Shown in pieces: positions 18,949 through 28,077 of a stretch of DNA of 64,000 nt. How positions within the stretch are numbered: position 1 is the stretch's first letter; each line of letters opens with the position of its first letter. The position numbers and the translations under genes were made by a program. The notes below the pieces were generated by a model. It was not told where the DNA came from and ran no database searches. It saw only the letters and a list, made by a program, of their open reading frames with translations. Source of the stretch: Aerococcus tenax (GTDB lineage: Bacteria > Bacillota > Bacilli > Lactobacillales > Aerococcaceae); NCBI RefSeq assembly GCF_003286645.3, contig NZ_CP127382.2, positions 1,612,001 to 1,676,000 on the forward strand, written 5' to 3'.

Positions 18949-20334
18949 TTAACTTTCCGGCTTATTTTTAGAAATAGGTAATTTGTGCCAGTAATTTTCT
19001 TTATTACTTTGCCGTGAACGGGCAATGGCCAGGGCCTCCTTAGGAACGTCTTCAGTAATGGTTGATCCCGCAGCAACAAAACTATGATCAGCCAGGCTAA
19101 CCGGGGCAACAATATTGGCATTAGAACCGATAAAGCTATAGTCGCCCACCTGACTACGGTGCTTACTATAACCATCATAGTTACAGAAGATCACCCCGCA
19201 ACTGAGGTTAATATAGCTGCCCAAGTCAGCATCGCCGACATAGGTTAAGTGGCCGGCCTTGGTGTGGTCCCCGAGACTAGCATTTTTAATCTCAACGAAG
19301 TTACCAATATGAACGTATTCTCCCAAGACTGATTGGGGTCTGAGATGGGCCATGGGACCAATGGAAGTATGAGAGCCGACTTGACTACTTTCAATTTTAG
19401 AAGAATCCACCGTCACTTCATCGCCAATTTGGCTATCCACGATCTGGCTGTTGCCTAGAATATGGCAGTTCTCACCGATACGGGTCTGTCCTAAGAGATT
19501 GACCTGACCTTCAATAATGGTGTCTTGGCCGATGGAGACTTCCGCATCGATTTTGGTTGTTTGGGGATCTAAGATAGTTACCCCATTATCCATCCAGTAG
19601 CGATTGTTTCTTTGATAGTAGAGCTGGTTGGCTTGGGCCAGGGCTTGGCGGTCATTAACCCCCAGTGATTCACCAAAGTCAGCCATTTGGTAAGCTGAAA
19701 TCCGTTCCCCCTGACCACGTAAGATTTCAATCACATCTGGGAGGTAATATTCTCCTTGGGCATTATCATTGCCCACTTTGTGGAGGGCTTCAAAAAGGGC
19801 CTGGTTATCAAAGACATAGGTTCCGGTGTTGATTTCCTTCACTGCCTTTTCTTCTGGCTTGGCATCCTTTTCTTCAACAATTTTAGCCACCGACCCGTCT
19901 TGCTTACGGATAATCCGGCCATAGCCACTTGGGTCTTCGGCCTTAGCGGTTAAGATACTGGCCTTAGCCCCCTCAGCTTCATGGACATCCAATAAATCTT
20001 CCAGGGTAGCCTGGGTAATTAGGGGCGTGTCTCCACAAATCACTAGGGTAGAGCCTGCCTTATCCGCCAGTAAATCTTCCGCTTGTAAAACCGCATGGCC
20101 CGTTCCTAATTGTTCTTCTTGGAGGCAGAATTGACTTTGCCCTGCTAAGACTTTTTCGACCTCTTCGGCCCCAAAACCGACAATGGTAATGACCTCATTA
20201 AAGCCGGCTGCCTTAACATTGTCTAAGACGTGAGCCACCATGGGTTTATTAGCGACCTCATGTAATACCTTATACTTATTTGATTTCATCCGGGTTCCCT
20301 TACCAGCAGCAAGGATAATCGCATAACGATCCAT
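18949..20334 (-). CDS. glmU: Bifunctional GlmU (UDP-GlcNAc pyrophosphorylase / GlcN-1-P acetyltransferase)
   Basis: Makes UDP-N-acetylglucosamine for peptidoglycan and teichoic acids. The N-terminal nucleotidyltransferase domain starts IILAAGKGTRMKS and carries EEQLGTGHAV and ICGDTPLIT. The C-terminal half is a left-handed beta helix of hexapeptide repeats with FVEIKNASLGDHTKAGHLTYVGDA, which includes the acetyltransferase histidine. Its 461 residues are the normal length. Its product feeds MurA, which is encoded later in the window. Confidence 0.97.
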   Translation of the reverse strand: MDRYAIILAAGKGTRMKSNKYKVLHEVANKPMVAHVLDNVKAAGFNEVITIVGFGAEEVEKVLAGQSQFCLQEEQLGTGHAVLQAEDLLADKAGSTLVICGDTPLITQATLEDLLDVHEAEGAKASILTAKAEDPSGYGRIIRKQDGSVAKIVEEKDAKPEEKAVKEINTGTYVFDNQALFEALHKVGNDNAQGEYYLPDVIEILRGQGERISAYQMADFGESLGVNDRQALAQANQLYYQRNNRYWMDNGVTILDPQTTKIDAEVSIGQDTIIEGQVNLLGQTRIGENCHILGNSQIVDSQIGDEVTVDSSKIESSQVGSHTSIGPMAHLRPQSVLGEYVHIGNFVEIKNASLGDHTKAGHLTYVGDADLGSYINLSCGVIFCNYDGYSKHRSQVGDYSFIGSNANIVAPVSLADHSFVAAGSTITEDVPKEALAIARSRQSNKENYWHKLPISKNKPES

Positions 20335-20396
20335 TATTTTATATGCACTCCTTCATTTTTAGTCCTCTATTATTCTAATGAAGTTTTTCTTGGGCT

Positions 20397-21710
20397 TCAA
20401 TTCTTTTTTGTTTTTTTACGCCGGGCACCCTTGTTCTTTTGCTGGCGTTTTCGATTTTTCTTTTTCTTCCCTTTGCCTGCCGATTGATCAGCTGAAGGCG
20501 CCGCCCGCTTGGAAGACTGGAGCTTTTTCGTCCTTCTGTTTGCCTGGTCATGGCCTGCTGGCTGGGGCTGGCTAGCAGCTTTGACCAGCTGTCCTCGGTA
20601 GAGAGCGTACTCTTCCAGCTCGGTCCCTTCTGGTAAGACTTGTTTTAATTCTCTCAGGGTGCGGTCGTTATTGCAGAAAGTCAAGACCAAGCCTTCTTTC
20701 CCCATCCGCCCAGTCCGGCCACTGCGGTGGACATAGGTGGCCTGATCCTTGGCCAGGTCATATTGGATCACACAGGCTAAACCAGAAATATCCAAGCCCC
20801 GGCTAGCCAAGTCGGTCGTGAATAAATAAAGCAACTGACCCCGGTTAAAGGCTTGGATGACTCTTTGCCGGTCTTGACCACTCATTTCCGCATGCAAGGC
20901 CGCCACGGGTAACCCATGGTAACTTAACTTTTCTTCCAGTAAATCCACATCAGCCTTAGTACGGACAAAGACCAAGGCCCTAAAGTCGGCCAATTGGGCC
21001 AGGCTGCGCAGGCGGTCCACCCGTTTACGGACCGGTGTGAACAGGTAGCCATGGTGGAGATTGGCCTGGCTGGATAGGTCCTGTCTAAGGTCAATGACCT
21101 GGTCAATGGCTAGTAATTCTTTAGCCTTGGTCAAGCTGTCTTGGGTGATGGTAGCTCCAAAGGCGATATTTTGCCGGTGTTTGGGGAGACGTTTGATTAA
21201 ATCTGTGAATAGAGGAAGGCTGTCAGCTTTTAGCAAGTCATCGACTTCATCACAGACCAAATATTTCACTTGGTGGACTTTTAATTTCCGTTGTTCAATC
21301 AGTTCATTAATCCGCCCTGGACTAGCCACTACGATTTCCGGCTTGGCCTTCAATTGGTCAATCTGGCGCTTGATGTTAGCCCCACCAATGACTAGCTGGA
21401 GTTTTAGTTCAAGTGACTGGGCCCAGGGGCGAGCCACACTAGCAATTTGACTGGCTAATTCCTGGGAAGGGGCCAGGATAATTAACTGTAAACCCGCCTG
21501 GGCTTGGACTTGATTGAAGCTGGCTAAAAGATAAGCCAAGGTCTTCCCGGTCCCCGTTGCCGATAAGGCTAAAAGATTGTCCCCCTGTAAAATGCGGGGC
21601 CAAGCAGCGGCTTGGACGGGCGTGGGTTGGTCAAAGCCTTGTGCTTCCCACTCTGCCTTAAGGGGCTGGGCTAAGAAACTAGCAACTAAACTGTCTTGCT
21701 CTGCTTTCAA
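20397..21710 (-). CDS. DEAD-box RNA helicase family protein (YfmL-like)
   Basis: A 437-residue superfamily 2 helicase with a Q-motif region (GFDQPTPVQ), motif I ATGTGKT, motif II DEVD in place of DEAD, GAT in place of SAT, and the C-terminal motifs ASRGLD and HRSGRTGRMG. The last 60 residues are a basic Lys/Arg tail. Relatives act in ribosome assembly or mRNA decay; the precise target is unknown. The start appears to be TTG at 21710 with GAGG 7 nt upstream, only 2 nt after the phosphoesterase gene, so the two are probably translationally coupled. Confidence 0.85.
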   Translation of the reverse strand: MKAEQDSLVASFLAQPLKAEWEAQGFDQPTPVQAAAWPRILQGDNLLALSATGTGKTLAYLLASFNQVQAQAGLQLIILAPSQELASQIASVARPWAQSLELKLQLVIGGANIKRQIDQLKAKPEIVVASPGRINELIEQRKLKVHQVKYLVCDEVDDLLKADSLPLFTDLIKRLPKHRQNIAFGATITQDSLTKAKELLAIDQVIDLRQDLSSQANLHHGYLFTPVRKRVDRLRSLAQLADFRALVFVRTKADVDLLEEKLSYHGLPVAALHAEMSGQDRQRVIQAFNRGQLLYLFTTDLASRGLDISGLACVIQYDLAKDQATYVHRSGRTGRMGKEGLVLTFCNNDRTLRELKQVLPEGTELEEYALYRGQLVKAASQPQPAGHDQANRRTKKLQSSKRAAPSADQSAGKGKKKKNRKRQQKNKGARRKKTKKN

Positions 21711-21712
21711 AA

Positions 21713-22825
21713 TTAAACCTCATCGCTCTCTTCTTTAATACTTAAATACTTGGTGGATTGATCTTGGTCAGGGCCAGTAATGGCTAAAGTTTCAGCTTCT
21801 CTTGCTGACTTGGCTGGGACTAGGTCAGCCTGTGCGGTTTGGGCAGCTAATTGTTCATCGACTTCATTATTGAGGATGGCCTTGGCTTGCTTCCAGGACA
21901 AGCCCCCATAAGCGGCAATTTCGCGGTCGGTTTCCGCTAATTCCCGTTCCAAGAAAGCTTCTTTAGAAGCAGTTAATTGCACCACAACCAGTTCTGCTTG
22001 GTTATTGAAACGGACATGCCACTTAGGCGCCCCAATCCCCCGTGAAATCACTAGACACTTGTATTGGTCACCAGGAAGGCGGAAAACTCCTTCGGTATAT
22101 TGGGGCAAGTGGCCTTGGTCAGAAGCGTAAAGGCCTCCCAGTCCCGGAAGCCGAATTTGGCCACCTTGGGCATGACCTGCTAGGACCAAGTCAGGCGATT
22201 TTTCGATCGATTCATGGTAGCGTAAGAAGGCTTCAGGATGGTGGGCTAGTAAGATCTTAGGTAGGGCTAATTGATCTGCTTCAAGGGGGAGATAGCGTAA
22301 GGCGTCCCCTTTTAAGAAGTGGCGGCCTGGTTTTTCCGCTAGGCCCATGACGACCAGGTCTTGCCCATGAAGCGTGATGGTTTCCGCTTGGTCATGTAAG
22401 ACCCTGACCCCTGCTTGTCTTAAGAGCTCTTCCATTAAATGGCTATAAGGGCTCTTCACTTCATTGGAACCACTAACATAGAATACTGGGGCCAGATTAA
22501 CTAATTGTTTGATAAAAACAGCCAATTCTTGGCGGTCAAAGGCCTTTTCCGGATGGATGAGATTACCGGTAATAGCAATGAGGTCGACCTCCTCCTCTTT
22601 GACGGCCTTCAAGATATCGACCACCTTAACCCTTTGGTCAGGGAAATTAAGGTCGGACAAGTGGGCAATTTTTACCCCTTCCAAACCGCCAGCATAGCGG
22701 GGGCTTTCGACTAAATAATGGGTTTTTCCCAGTTGATAATTTTGAAAATAAAGATAGGCCAGACTGCCCCCAATGACGGCAGCAGATTGCAAGCCCTTCT
22801 TCAAGAATTGATTCTTTTGACTCAT
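21713..22825 (-). CDS. YkuE-like metallophosphoesterase with degraded active site
   Basis: A 370-residue protein with an N-terminal membrane anchor region and a calcineurin-like phosphoesterase fold. The fold is recognisable from AHLSDLNF, AITGNLIH, YVSGSNEVKS, LLAHHPE and AGHAQGGQIRLPG. The metal-ligand positions are altered: D-x-H reads DLN, GD reads GN, and GNH(D/E) reads GSNE. Only the C-terminal His motifs look intact. I infer weak or lost phosphatase activity. A C-terminal extension of roughly 90 residues (ELAETDREIAAYGG...) is Glu/Ala rich. It leads an operon with the DEAD-box helicase. Confidence 0.8.
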   Translation of the reverse strand: MSQKNQFLKKGLQSAAVIGGSLAYLYFQNYQLGKTHYLVESPRYAGGLEGVKIAHLSDLNFPDQRVKVVDILKAVKEEEVDLIAITGNLIHPEKAFDRQELAVFIKQLVNLAPVFYVSGSNEVKSPYSHLMEELLRQAGVRVLHDQAETITLHGQDLVVMGLAEKPGRHFLKGDALRYLPLEADQLALPKILLAHHPEAFLRYHESIEKSPDLVLAGHAQGGQIRLPGLGGLYASDQGHLPQYTEGVFRLPGDQYKCLVISRGIGAPKWHVRFNNQAELVVVQLTASKEAFLERELAETDREIAAYGGLSWKQAKAILNNEVDEQLAAQTAQADLVPAKSAREAETLAITGPDQDQSTKYLSIKEESDEV

Positions 22826-22956
22826 ATGATTGCCTCCCTTTGACTAAATGATCTCAGTGAGCTAAGTACTCCTTATATTTTAGCATAAGCCGCCCGCTTT
22901 ATCCCACTTAAGCTCACCCGCCAGGCGGCTTGGATGGATTTTTTAAGCGGGATTGC

Positions 22957-22962
22957 TATAAT
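22957..22962 (+). promoter_or_regulatory. -10 element of the uvrC promoter
   Basis: A perfect TATAAT lies 52 nt before the uvrC start. A matching -35 box is weak (TGGATT, 16 nt spacing), so only the -10 is called firmly. Confidence 0.5.
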
Positions 22963-23014
22963 AGATAGATGAGTTTAAAGTAAAAAACATTATCGATTAG
23001 AAAGGAGATGATTC

Positions 23015-24838
23015 TTGGTGGCCAACCAACTAATCGAGAACAAACTGAAATTAGTTCCTAAAAAACCAGGTTGTTACATTATGAAAGACCGCAACCAACA
23101 CATTATCTACATTGGAAAAGCCAAGAATCTCTTTAACCGGGTGCATTCCTACTTCCGCAGTCAGCACACCGGAAAAACCGCCCAATTGGTGGCAGAAATT
23201 GCTGACTTTGAAGTGATTATGACCAACACCAACAAAGAAAGCCTCTTGTTGGAAATTAATCTTATCAAAAAATACAAACCGCACTATAACATTATGCTCA
23301 AGTATGGGACCATGTATCCCTACCTGAAAATTACCAATGAAGAAGACCCCCAACTGATCATCACTTCTGACGTCAAAAAGGACGGGGGCAAGTATTTTGG
23401 CCCTTATCCCAATGTCAATGCCGCGACCAGTACCCGGGACCTGCTCCAAAAAACCTACCCCCTCAGGAAATGTGGCAAGAATGAAAAGCGGGCCTGCTTC
23501 TACTACCATCTGGGCCAATGCATCGGCTGCTGTGACCACGAAGTATCGGCCCAAGAATATGCCCAACAGATTAAGCGGATTACCCGCTTTTTGAATGGGG
23601 ACGTCCAAACCATTAAAGAGGACCTTCAGAATAAAATGGTCCAAGCCTCGGAAAACATGCACTATGAGCGGGCCGCTGAATACCGCGACCAAATTAACTA
23701 TATTGAGCAAACCGTTGAGCCACAAAATGTTATGAGTAAGCAATACAATAACCGCGACGTTTTTGCCTATTACTACAACCATGGTTGGATCAGCATCCAA
23801 GTCTTTCTCCTGCGCCAGTTTTCCATTATTAAGCGGGACTCGGCCCTCTTCGCCTGTTATAACGATCCCGCAGAAGAATTGACCTCCTATATTGTTCAGT
23901 TCTATCAAGAGCAAAACCACACCCTGCCTAAGGAAGTACTGGTACCGGAAAATATCGATACCCATCTCTTGAGCGATGCTCTCGAGATCTCCGTGGTCAC
24001 CCCTAAACGCGGGGATAAACGCCATATGCTGGACCTGGCTACCGAGAACGCCCAATTAGCCCATGAACAAAAATTCCGCTTGTTAGAAATGAATGAGAAG
24101 AAAACCCGGGGGGCTGTTGAAGAGCTTAGTGCCGCCTTAAACCTGCCCTATCTCAGACGGATGGAAAGCTTTGACTTTTCCAATATTTCTGGAGTGGATA
24201 ATGTCTGTGGGATGGTGGTCTATGAAGACGGACGCCCCAATAAGAAGGCCTACCGCAAGTTTAAGATCAAGTCCTTCCAGGGAGCCAATGAATACCAAGC
24301 TACCCAAGAAGTGATCCGTCGCCGCTATAGCCGACTCTTAAAAGAAGGCAAGGACCTACCCGATATCGTTCTCATGGATGGAGGCAGTATTGAGGTTAAT
24401 GCCGCTCGGGATGTCTTGGTCAATGAACTGGGCCTCGACGACTTACCGGTTGCTGGCATGGTCAAAGATGACAAGCACCGGACTTCCCACTTAATCTATG
24501 GCGATGACCATGCCATTGTGCCCCTAGATCCCAAATCCCAGGCCTTCCACCTGGTTCAGAGAATTCAAATCGAAGTCGACCGCTATGCCAAGACCTTCCA
24601 CCGGCAAGTCCACCACAAGAATTCTTTCCAATCCCGTCTTGATAGTGTCAAAGGGGTGGGGCCGAAAACCCGGCGTAAGGTGCTCAGCCACTTTAAAACC
24701 ATTAAGGCCATCCGCCAGGCTGATCTTAGTGAAATCCAAGGTCTGGGTATTCCTGAACAGGTCGCCGAATCCATCCACCGGCTGGCTTGGGAAGGCCACA
24801 AGGGATCACCCTACTCAGACCAAGATAAAAGTTCTTAG
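23015..24838 (+). CDS. uvrC: Excinuclease ABC subunit C
   Basis: The dual-incision nuclease of nucleotide excision repair. The 607 residues include the N-terminal GIY-YIG domain (GCYIMKDRNQHIIYIGKAKNL), a UvrB-binding UVR region (near 205), a cysteine cluster (CFYYHLGQCIGCC), the RNase H-like domain (FDFSNISGVDNVCGMVV, DIVLMDGG) and C-terminal helix-hairpin-helix motifs (SVKGVGPKTRRKVL). No ATG fits; the start is TTG at 23015 (AAAGGAG 7 nt upstream) or GTG at 23018. Confidence 0.97.
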   Translation: MVANQLIENKLKLVPKKPGCYIMKDRNQHIIYIGKAKNLFNRVHSYFRSQHTGKTAQLVAEIADFEVIMTNTNKESLLLEINLIKKYKPHYNIMLKYGTMYPYLKITNEEDPQLIITSDVKKDGGKYFGPYPNVNAATSTRDLLQKTYPLRKCGKNEKRACFYYHLGQCIGCCDHEVSAQEYAQQIKRITRFLNGDVQTIKEDLQNKMVQASENMHYERAAEYRDQINYIEQTVEPQNVMSKQYNNRDVFAYYYNHGWISIQVFLLRQFSIIKRDSALFACYNDPAEELTSYIVQFYQEQNHTLPKEVLVPENIDTHLLSDALEISVVTPKRGDKRHMLDLATENAQLAHEQKFRLLEMNEKKTRGAVEELSAALNLPYLRRMESFDFSNISGVDNVCGMVVYEDGRPNKKAYRKFKIKSFQGANEYQATQEVIRRRYSRLLKEGKDLPDIVLMDGGSIEVNAARDVLVNELGLDDLPVAGMVKDDKHRTSHLIYGDDHAIVPLDPKSQAFHLVQRIQIEVDRYAKTFHRQVHHKNSFQSRLDSVKGVGPKTRRKVLSHFKTIKAIRQADLSEIQGLGIPEQVAESIHRLAWEGHKGSPYSDQDKSS

Positions 24839-24863
24839 ACCTCTTTCATAGTTAATTGAATAG

Positions 24864-24902
24864 CAAAAAACGGAGTAGCTTGAGGCTTACTCCGTTTTTT
24901 CT
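24864..24902 (+). terminator. Bidirectional terminator between uvrC and the DUF975 gene
   Basis: CGGAGTA pairs with TACTCCG, flanked by six A on the left and six T on the right, so it can end both convergent units. Confidence 0.9.
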
Positions 24903-24914
24903 TTATACTCTTTA

Positions 24915-26849
24915 CTACTTATCGGCTGAATCTTGGTCTTCTTCTTGGTCTGGAGTCAAAGGATCGCCATCGAGGAAATCCGATTGATTCACAATCGACT
25001 TGTCATAACTGCTTTCCGCGCTGCGGTCAGCGGCGAGGAGGATATCATCCTTATGCTTGGCTTGTTTAAAGTTGGTCTTCTTAGGGGTGTTATAGCCATA
25101 AGGGTCATAAGGTTTCTTTTCGACAACTTCACTGGCTGGGTCAGCCTCAGTCTCTTCTTCAACAGTTGCTTCTGAATCAGCTTTATCTACTGATGAATGA
25201 CTGTCTTCGGATGGGGTTGATTCTTCTAGGACTGGGAAGTCAAAAGCGCTTGTTTCTTCTTCCTCTGGACGGGTCTCAAAATGGTCTGTTTCTGCCGCTT
25301 CAGTTACTTTATCTTGAGGGGCTTCCGCTTGATCTGGAAGAGTTTCCTCTTTAGTAGAACTTGCTTCAGACTGACTATAATCTTCAGCCAGGTCGAAGAT
25401 ATCCGAAGCAGGCAGGACTTCTTCCTGTTGACGATCATCGAGGACATAGCCTGGGTCAGCATAGTCATAAGCCCCTTCATCTGGTTTATCGGACTTATGA
25501 TCCCTTTGAGAATCAGAAGAAACAGGCTCATCTTGACTGCCAGCTGGTGCCATCACCATAATCTCATCATCGGCCGCTTGACTTTCTAAAGAAGCGGGGT
25601 CAAGAGCAGGACTCTCATTTTCTGGATAAGTGGCTTGGATTTGACTATCTGTCTCTTCACCACCTGCCTTAAAATCATCTTGGTCTGGGCCATAGGTTTC
25701 TCTAAAGGCCGCTTCGGAAAGATAGTCGTCACTGGAAGAAGCAGAATCGTCCAGAGCGTTTAATTCAGAGGCATCGATGGCCATGGTATCTGCGGTAAAT
25801 TGAGGACGATCTTCTGTGTGGTATAAGTCAGCAATATTATCGCTAGCTTCAGCGCCAAAACCAGAGAAATGATCATTGAGGTAGAGGGCATATTGCTTAG
25901 TTTGTTCCCGGTAAAAGACCGCTTGAACCACCATGAACTTAATCAAATTACCAAACAAGAATAAAACCACCAAGGCTCCCAGACCTAATTGGGCCCAGAA
26001 ATAATAGTCTGCTTGAGGGAAGGCCGTTCTAAAGTAAGCCATTAAGAGACTCACCAGTCCCCCAATAATCAGGGGCGTAAAAACATAGCCTAGCCCCATC
26101 TTGAAGAGCCGCCATTTATTGCCCCGCATCAGTTGCCAGCTCATTCTCAAAGACCGGAAAACCCCGGTTTCTTCGTTATCGTAAGTTGGAAACATAATGA
26201 AGTTAAAACCATAGTAGAGCCAACTGGTCAAGAGAGCAAGTAAAAATAGTAATAATAGCGCAATCAACAGATAGAGCACATGGACCACGATTCCGGTCAC
26301 CTGGCCAATGGCTGCCCGGGCGGTGGAAAGAACGACCACATAATAGAAGAATAAAATCGTGGCTAAAACTAAATAAAAGACAAAGGCAGAAAACCAGCGT
26401 ACAATAGCAGCCAAGAAATTCGTCATATAGTGGCGGATAGGCCGATGAGTAAAGGCTGACCACACCCGGCCAATATGGTGGTCTCCCTCATCAACCATTT
26501 CTAATAAGGACCAAGGGGTACCATAGACCCAGACCTGAACCATGAAAAAGCTGATTAAGAAACTCACCAATAGAGTAATTCCTAAAGCGATGGGGTCGGT
26601 ACTTTGTCCGACTTGGTTGATCATTTCACCAATCAAACCCGGCGTATCTAAAAATACCCGGTTAATCGAAAAAGATTGGATACTAAGGGGTTTCAACCAA
26701 TTGGCTAAAAAGCCCAAGAGGCTGGAAAAAACAAAAGTAATGAATAGATTAAGTAAAAACATCCCGGTTAAAGACAAGCGATTGCCAGAAATGGCTGACT
26801 TAGCCTTATCTTTAAGCTCGCGGTTGCTTTGATTAAGTTTCAGCTGCAT
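24915..26849 (-). CDS. DUF975 family membrane protein with a long acidic tail
   Basis: The N-terminal 330 residues form a DUF975-type membrane domain: the start LNQSNRELKDKAKSAISGN is typical, followed by about six hydrophobic segments. The remaining 310 residues are a soluble, disordered-looking tail rich in Asp, Glu and Ser (EEETSAFDFPVLEESTPSED and similar), which is unusual for this family. The function of DUF975 is unknown. The ATG follows AGGAGG by 6 nt. It is the last gene of the four-gene operon that starts with barnase. Confidence 0.8.
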   Translation of the reverse strand: MQLKLNQSNRELKDKAKSAISGNRLSLTGMFLLNLFITFVFSSLLGFLANWLKPLSIQSFSINRVFLDTPGLIGEMINQVGQSTDPIALGITLLVSFLISFFMVQVWVYGTPWSLLEMVDEGDHHIGRVWSAFTHRPIRHYMTNFLAAIVRWFSAFVFYLVLATILFFYYVVVLSTARAAIGQVTGIVVHVLYLLIALLLLFLLALLTSWLYYGFNFIMFPTYDNEETGVFRSLRMSWQLMRGNKWRLFKMGLGYVFTPLIIGGLVSLLMAYFRTAFPQADYYFWAQLGLGALVVLFLFGNLIKFMVVQAVFYREQTKQYALYLNDHFSGFGAEASDNIADLYHTEDRPQFTADTMAIDASELNALDDSASSSDDYLSEAAFRETYGPDQDDFKAGGEETDSQIQATYPENESPALDPASLESQAADDEIMVMAPAGSQDEPVSSDSQRDHKSDKPDEGAYDYADPGYVLDDRQQEEVLPASDIFDLAEDYSQSEASSTKEETLPDQAEAPQDKVTEAAETDHFETRPEEEETSAFDFPVLEESTPSEDSHSSVDKADSEATVEEETEADPASEVVEKKPYDPYGYNTPKKTNFKQAKHKDDILLAADRSAESSYDKSIVNQSDFLDGDPLTPDQEEDQDSADK

Positions 26850-26870
26850 GTATATCCTCCTTATGACTCC

Positions 26871-27707
26871 TTAAACACTAAGAGCATTTTCCTCACGTTC
26901 CAATTGTAAAACAATAGCCGCTGCATAATTACGTTCAGCGGCAAAGCGTCCTGATTTGAGATGATAATCCACGTTTTGTCGGCTAGTTTGGTTCATCTTG
27001 GCTATGGCACTGGCATAGCCCTTTTCATAGAGACCAGTCACATAAAAATGGTCACTCTGTATTTTAGCATGTAAATCAACAATTTTTAAGGGCTTTCGCG
27101 CTTGAAAGTCAATGGTCTGGTAATCCTGTAACTTCCCCTCCATGGCATAAACCGGCATTTTTAAGATTTCCAAGGCTTCGATCTCTTGAAAAGGCCATTC
27201 ACTGGTCATGGCATAGGCCGCATAGAGAGGAAATTGGAGTTCATAGGACAGTCGCAGGGCTCTTTGGATCTCAGACTGTCCTTTGATAATCTCTTGCCAG
27301 GCCAAAAGTAGCATATTGGTCAGCTGGTCCTCTAAATAATTTGCGTTATAGAGTAAGGCCCCTTCTCCCAAGGACTGGGCCTCTAAGAGGGCTTGACTTG
27401 CATAGTGGTAGGCCGGGCTGGCGACTAGTCCCGCTTGTGAATCAAGACTGCCATAAGCGATGCTGGCATTGACTTGAATCGGATACAGGAGCTGCTCGAG
27501 CAAGCGGTAGGCCAAGAAGGCTGACGCAGTATGATTAAAGGATAAGAGCCATTGGTCCTCACTTAGGGCATAGGGCGACTCCCAACGATCTGGGGTAAAA
27601 ATTTGGGTCACAATCCCAATTCCCCGCTCTAATAATAAGTGTAAATCGGCCTGGGCTAAGTCAGGGTAATGACCAGCAATATAAAGTAAAGTCTTCCTGG
27701 CTGTCAC
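26871..27707 (-). CDS. Uncharacterised SatD-like protein
   Basis: A 278-residue cytoplasmic protein without membrane segments. The N-terminal half (FTPDRWESPYALSEDQWLLSF... VNASIAYGSLDSQ... ASPAYHYASQALLEAQ) resembles the cyclase-like layout of SatD proteins. The C-terminus (MNQTSRQNVDYHLKSGRF) looks like a helix-turn-helix. The match is by general architecture only, so the family call is tentative and no function can be given. The start is GTG with GGAAG 6-7 nt upstream. It sits 14 nt after barstar and 21 nt before the DUF975 gene. Confidence 0.55.
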   Translation of the reverse strand: MTARKTLLYIAGHYPDLAQADLHLLLERGIGIVTQIFTPDRWESPYALSEDQWLLSFNHTASAFLAYRLLEQLLYPIQVNASIAYGSLDSQAGLVASPAYHYASQALLEAQSLGEGALLYNANYLEDQLTNMLLLAWQEIIKGQSEIQRALRLSYELQFPLYAAYAMTSEWPFQEIEALEILKMPVYAMEGKLQDYQTIDFQARKPLKIVDLHAKIQSDHFYVTGLYEKGYASAIAKMNQTSRQNVDYHLKSGRFAAERNYAAAIVLQLEREENALSV

Positions 27708-27721
27708 ATGACTCTTCCTTT

Positions 27722-28066
27722 CTAGTCAATAATTTCAAGCTGGGGATTTGCCGCTTTTGCCGCCTTAATCATAGTAAAAAAAGGCTCGGCCTTGCTTGCC
27801 AGATTGCTTCTTAAGTCAACGGGGTGCTTCAGGATAAGCTTGAGAGGTTTAGCGTTGGCGGTCAACACATCATATAGAGCGTCCAAGTTGCCGGCAAAAG
27901 TCACGCTCTTATCCATCCCCTGGGCAAAGGCCCGGTAGAGGTCCTGGCTGTCCTTAATCAAGCGGCCATCGAGAACCACCTGATAGGCCCGCGATTGGCG
28001 ATTCACCTGGCCCTGGTAGCGTTTAGGAGATGTTTGCATCTTCCTAGTATTATTTTTCCCATTCAT
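27722..28066 (-). CDS. Barstar family ribonuclease inhibitor
   Basis: A 114-residue cytoplasmic protein. After a basic N-terminal extension of about 25 residues it shows the barstar core: YQVVLDGRLIKDSQDLYRAF, then FAGNLDALYDVLT, which matches the (Y/F)-x-x-NLDALWDxLT hallmark, then LKLILKHP and ANPQLEIID. Barstar proteins block the barnase active site in the producing cell. It begins 11 nt after the barnase stop codon with GAGGTG 7 nt before its ATG, so toxin and antidote are made from one transcript. Confidence 0.88.
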   Translation of the reverse strand: MNGKNNTRKMQTSPKRYQGQVNRQSRAYQVVLDGRLIKDSQDLYRAFAQGMDKSVTFAGNLDALYDVLTANAKPLKLILKHPVDLRSNLASKAEPFFTMIKAAKAANPQLEIID

Positions 28067-28077
28067 TGTCCTTCACC

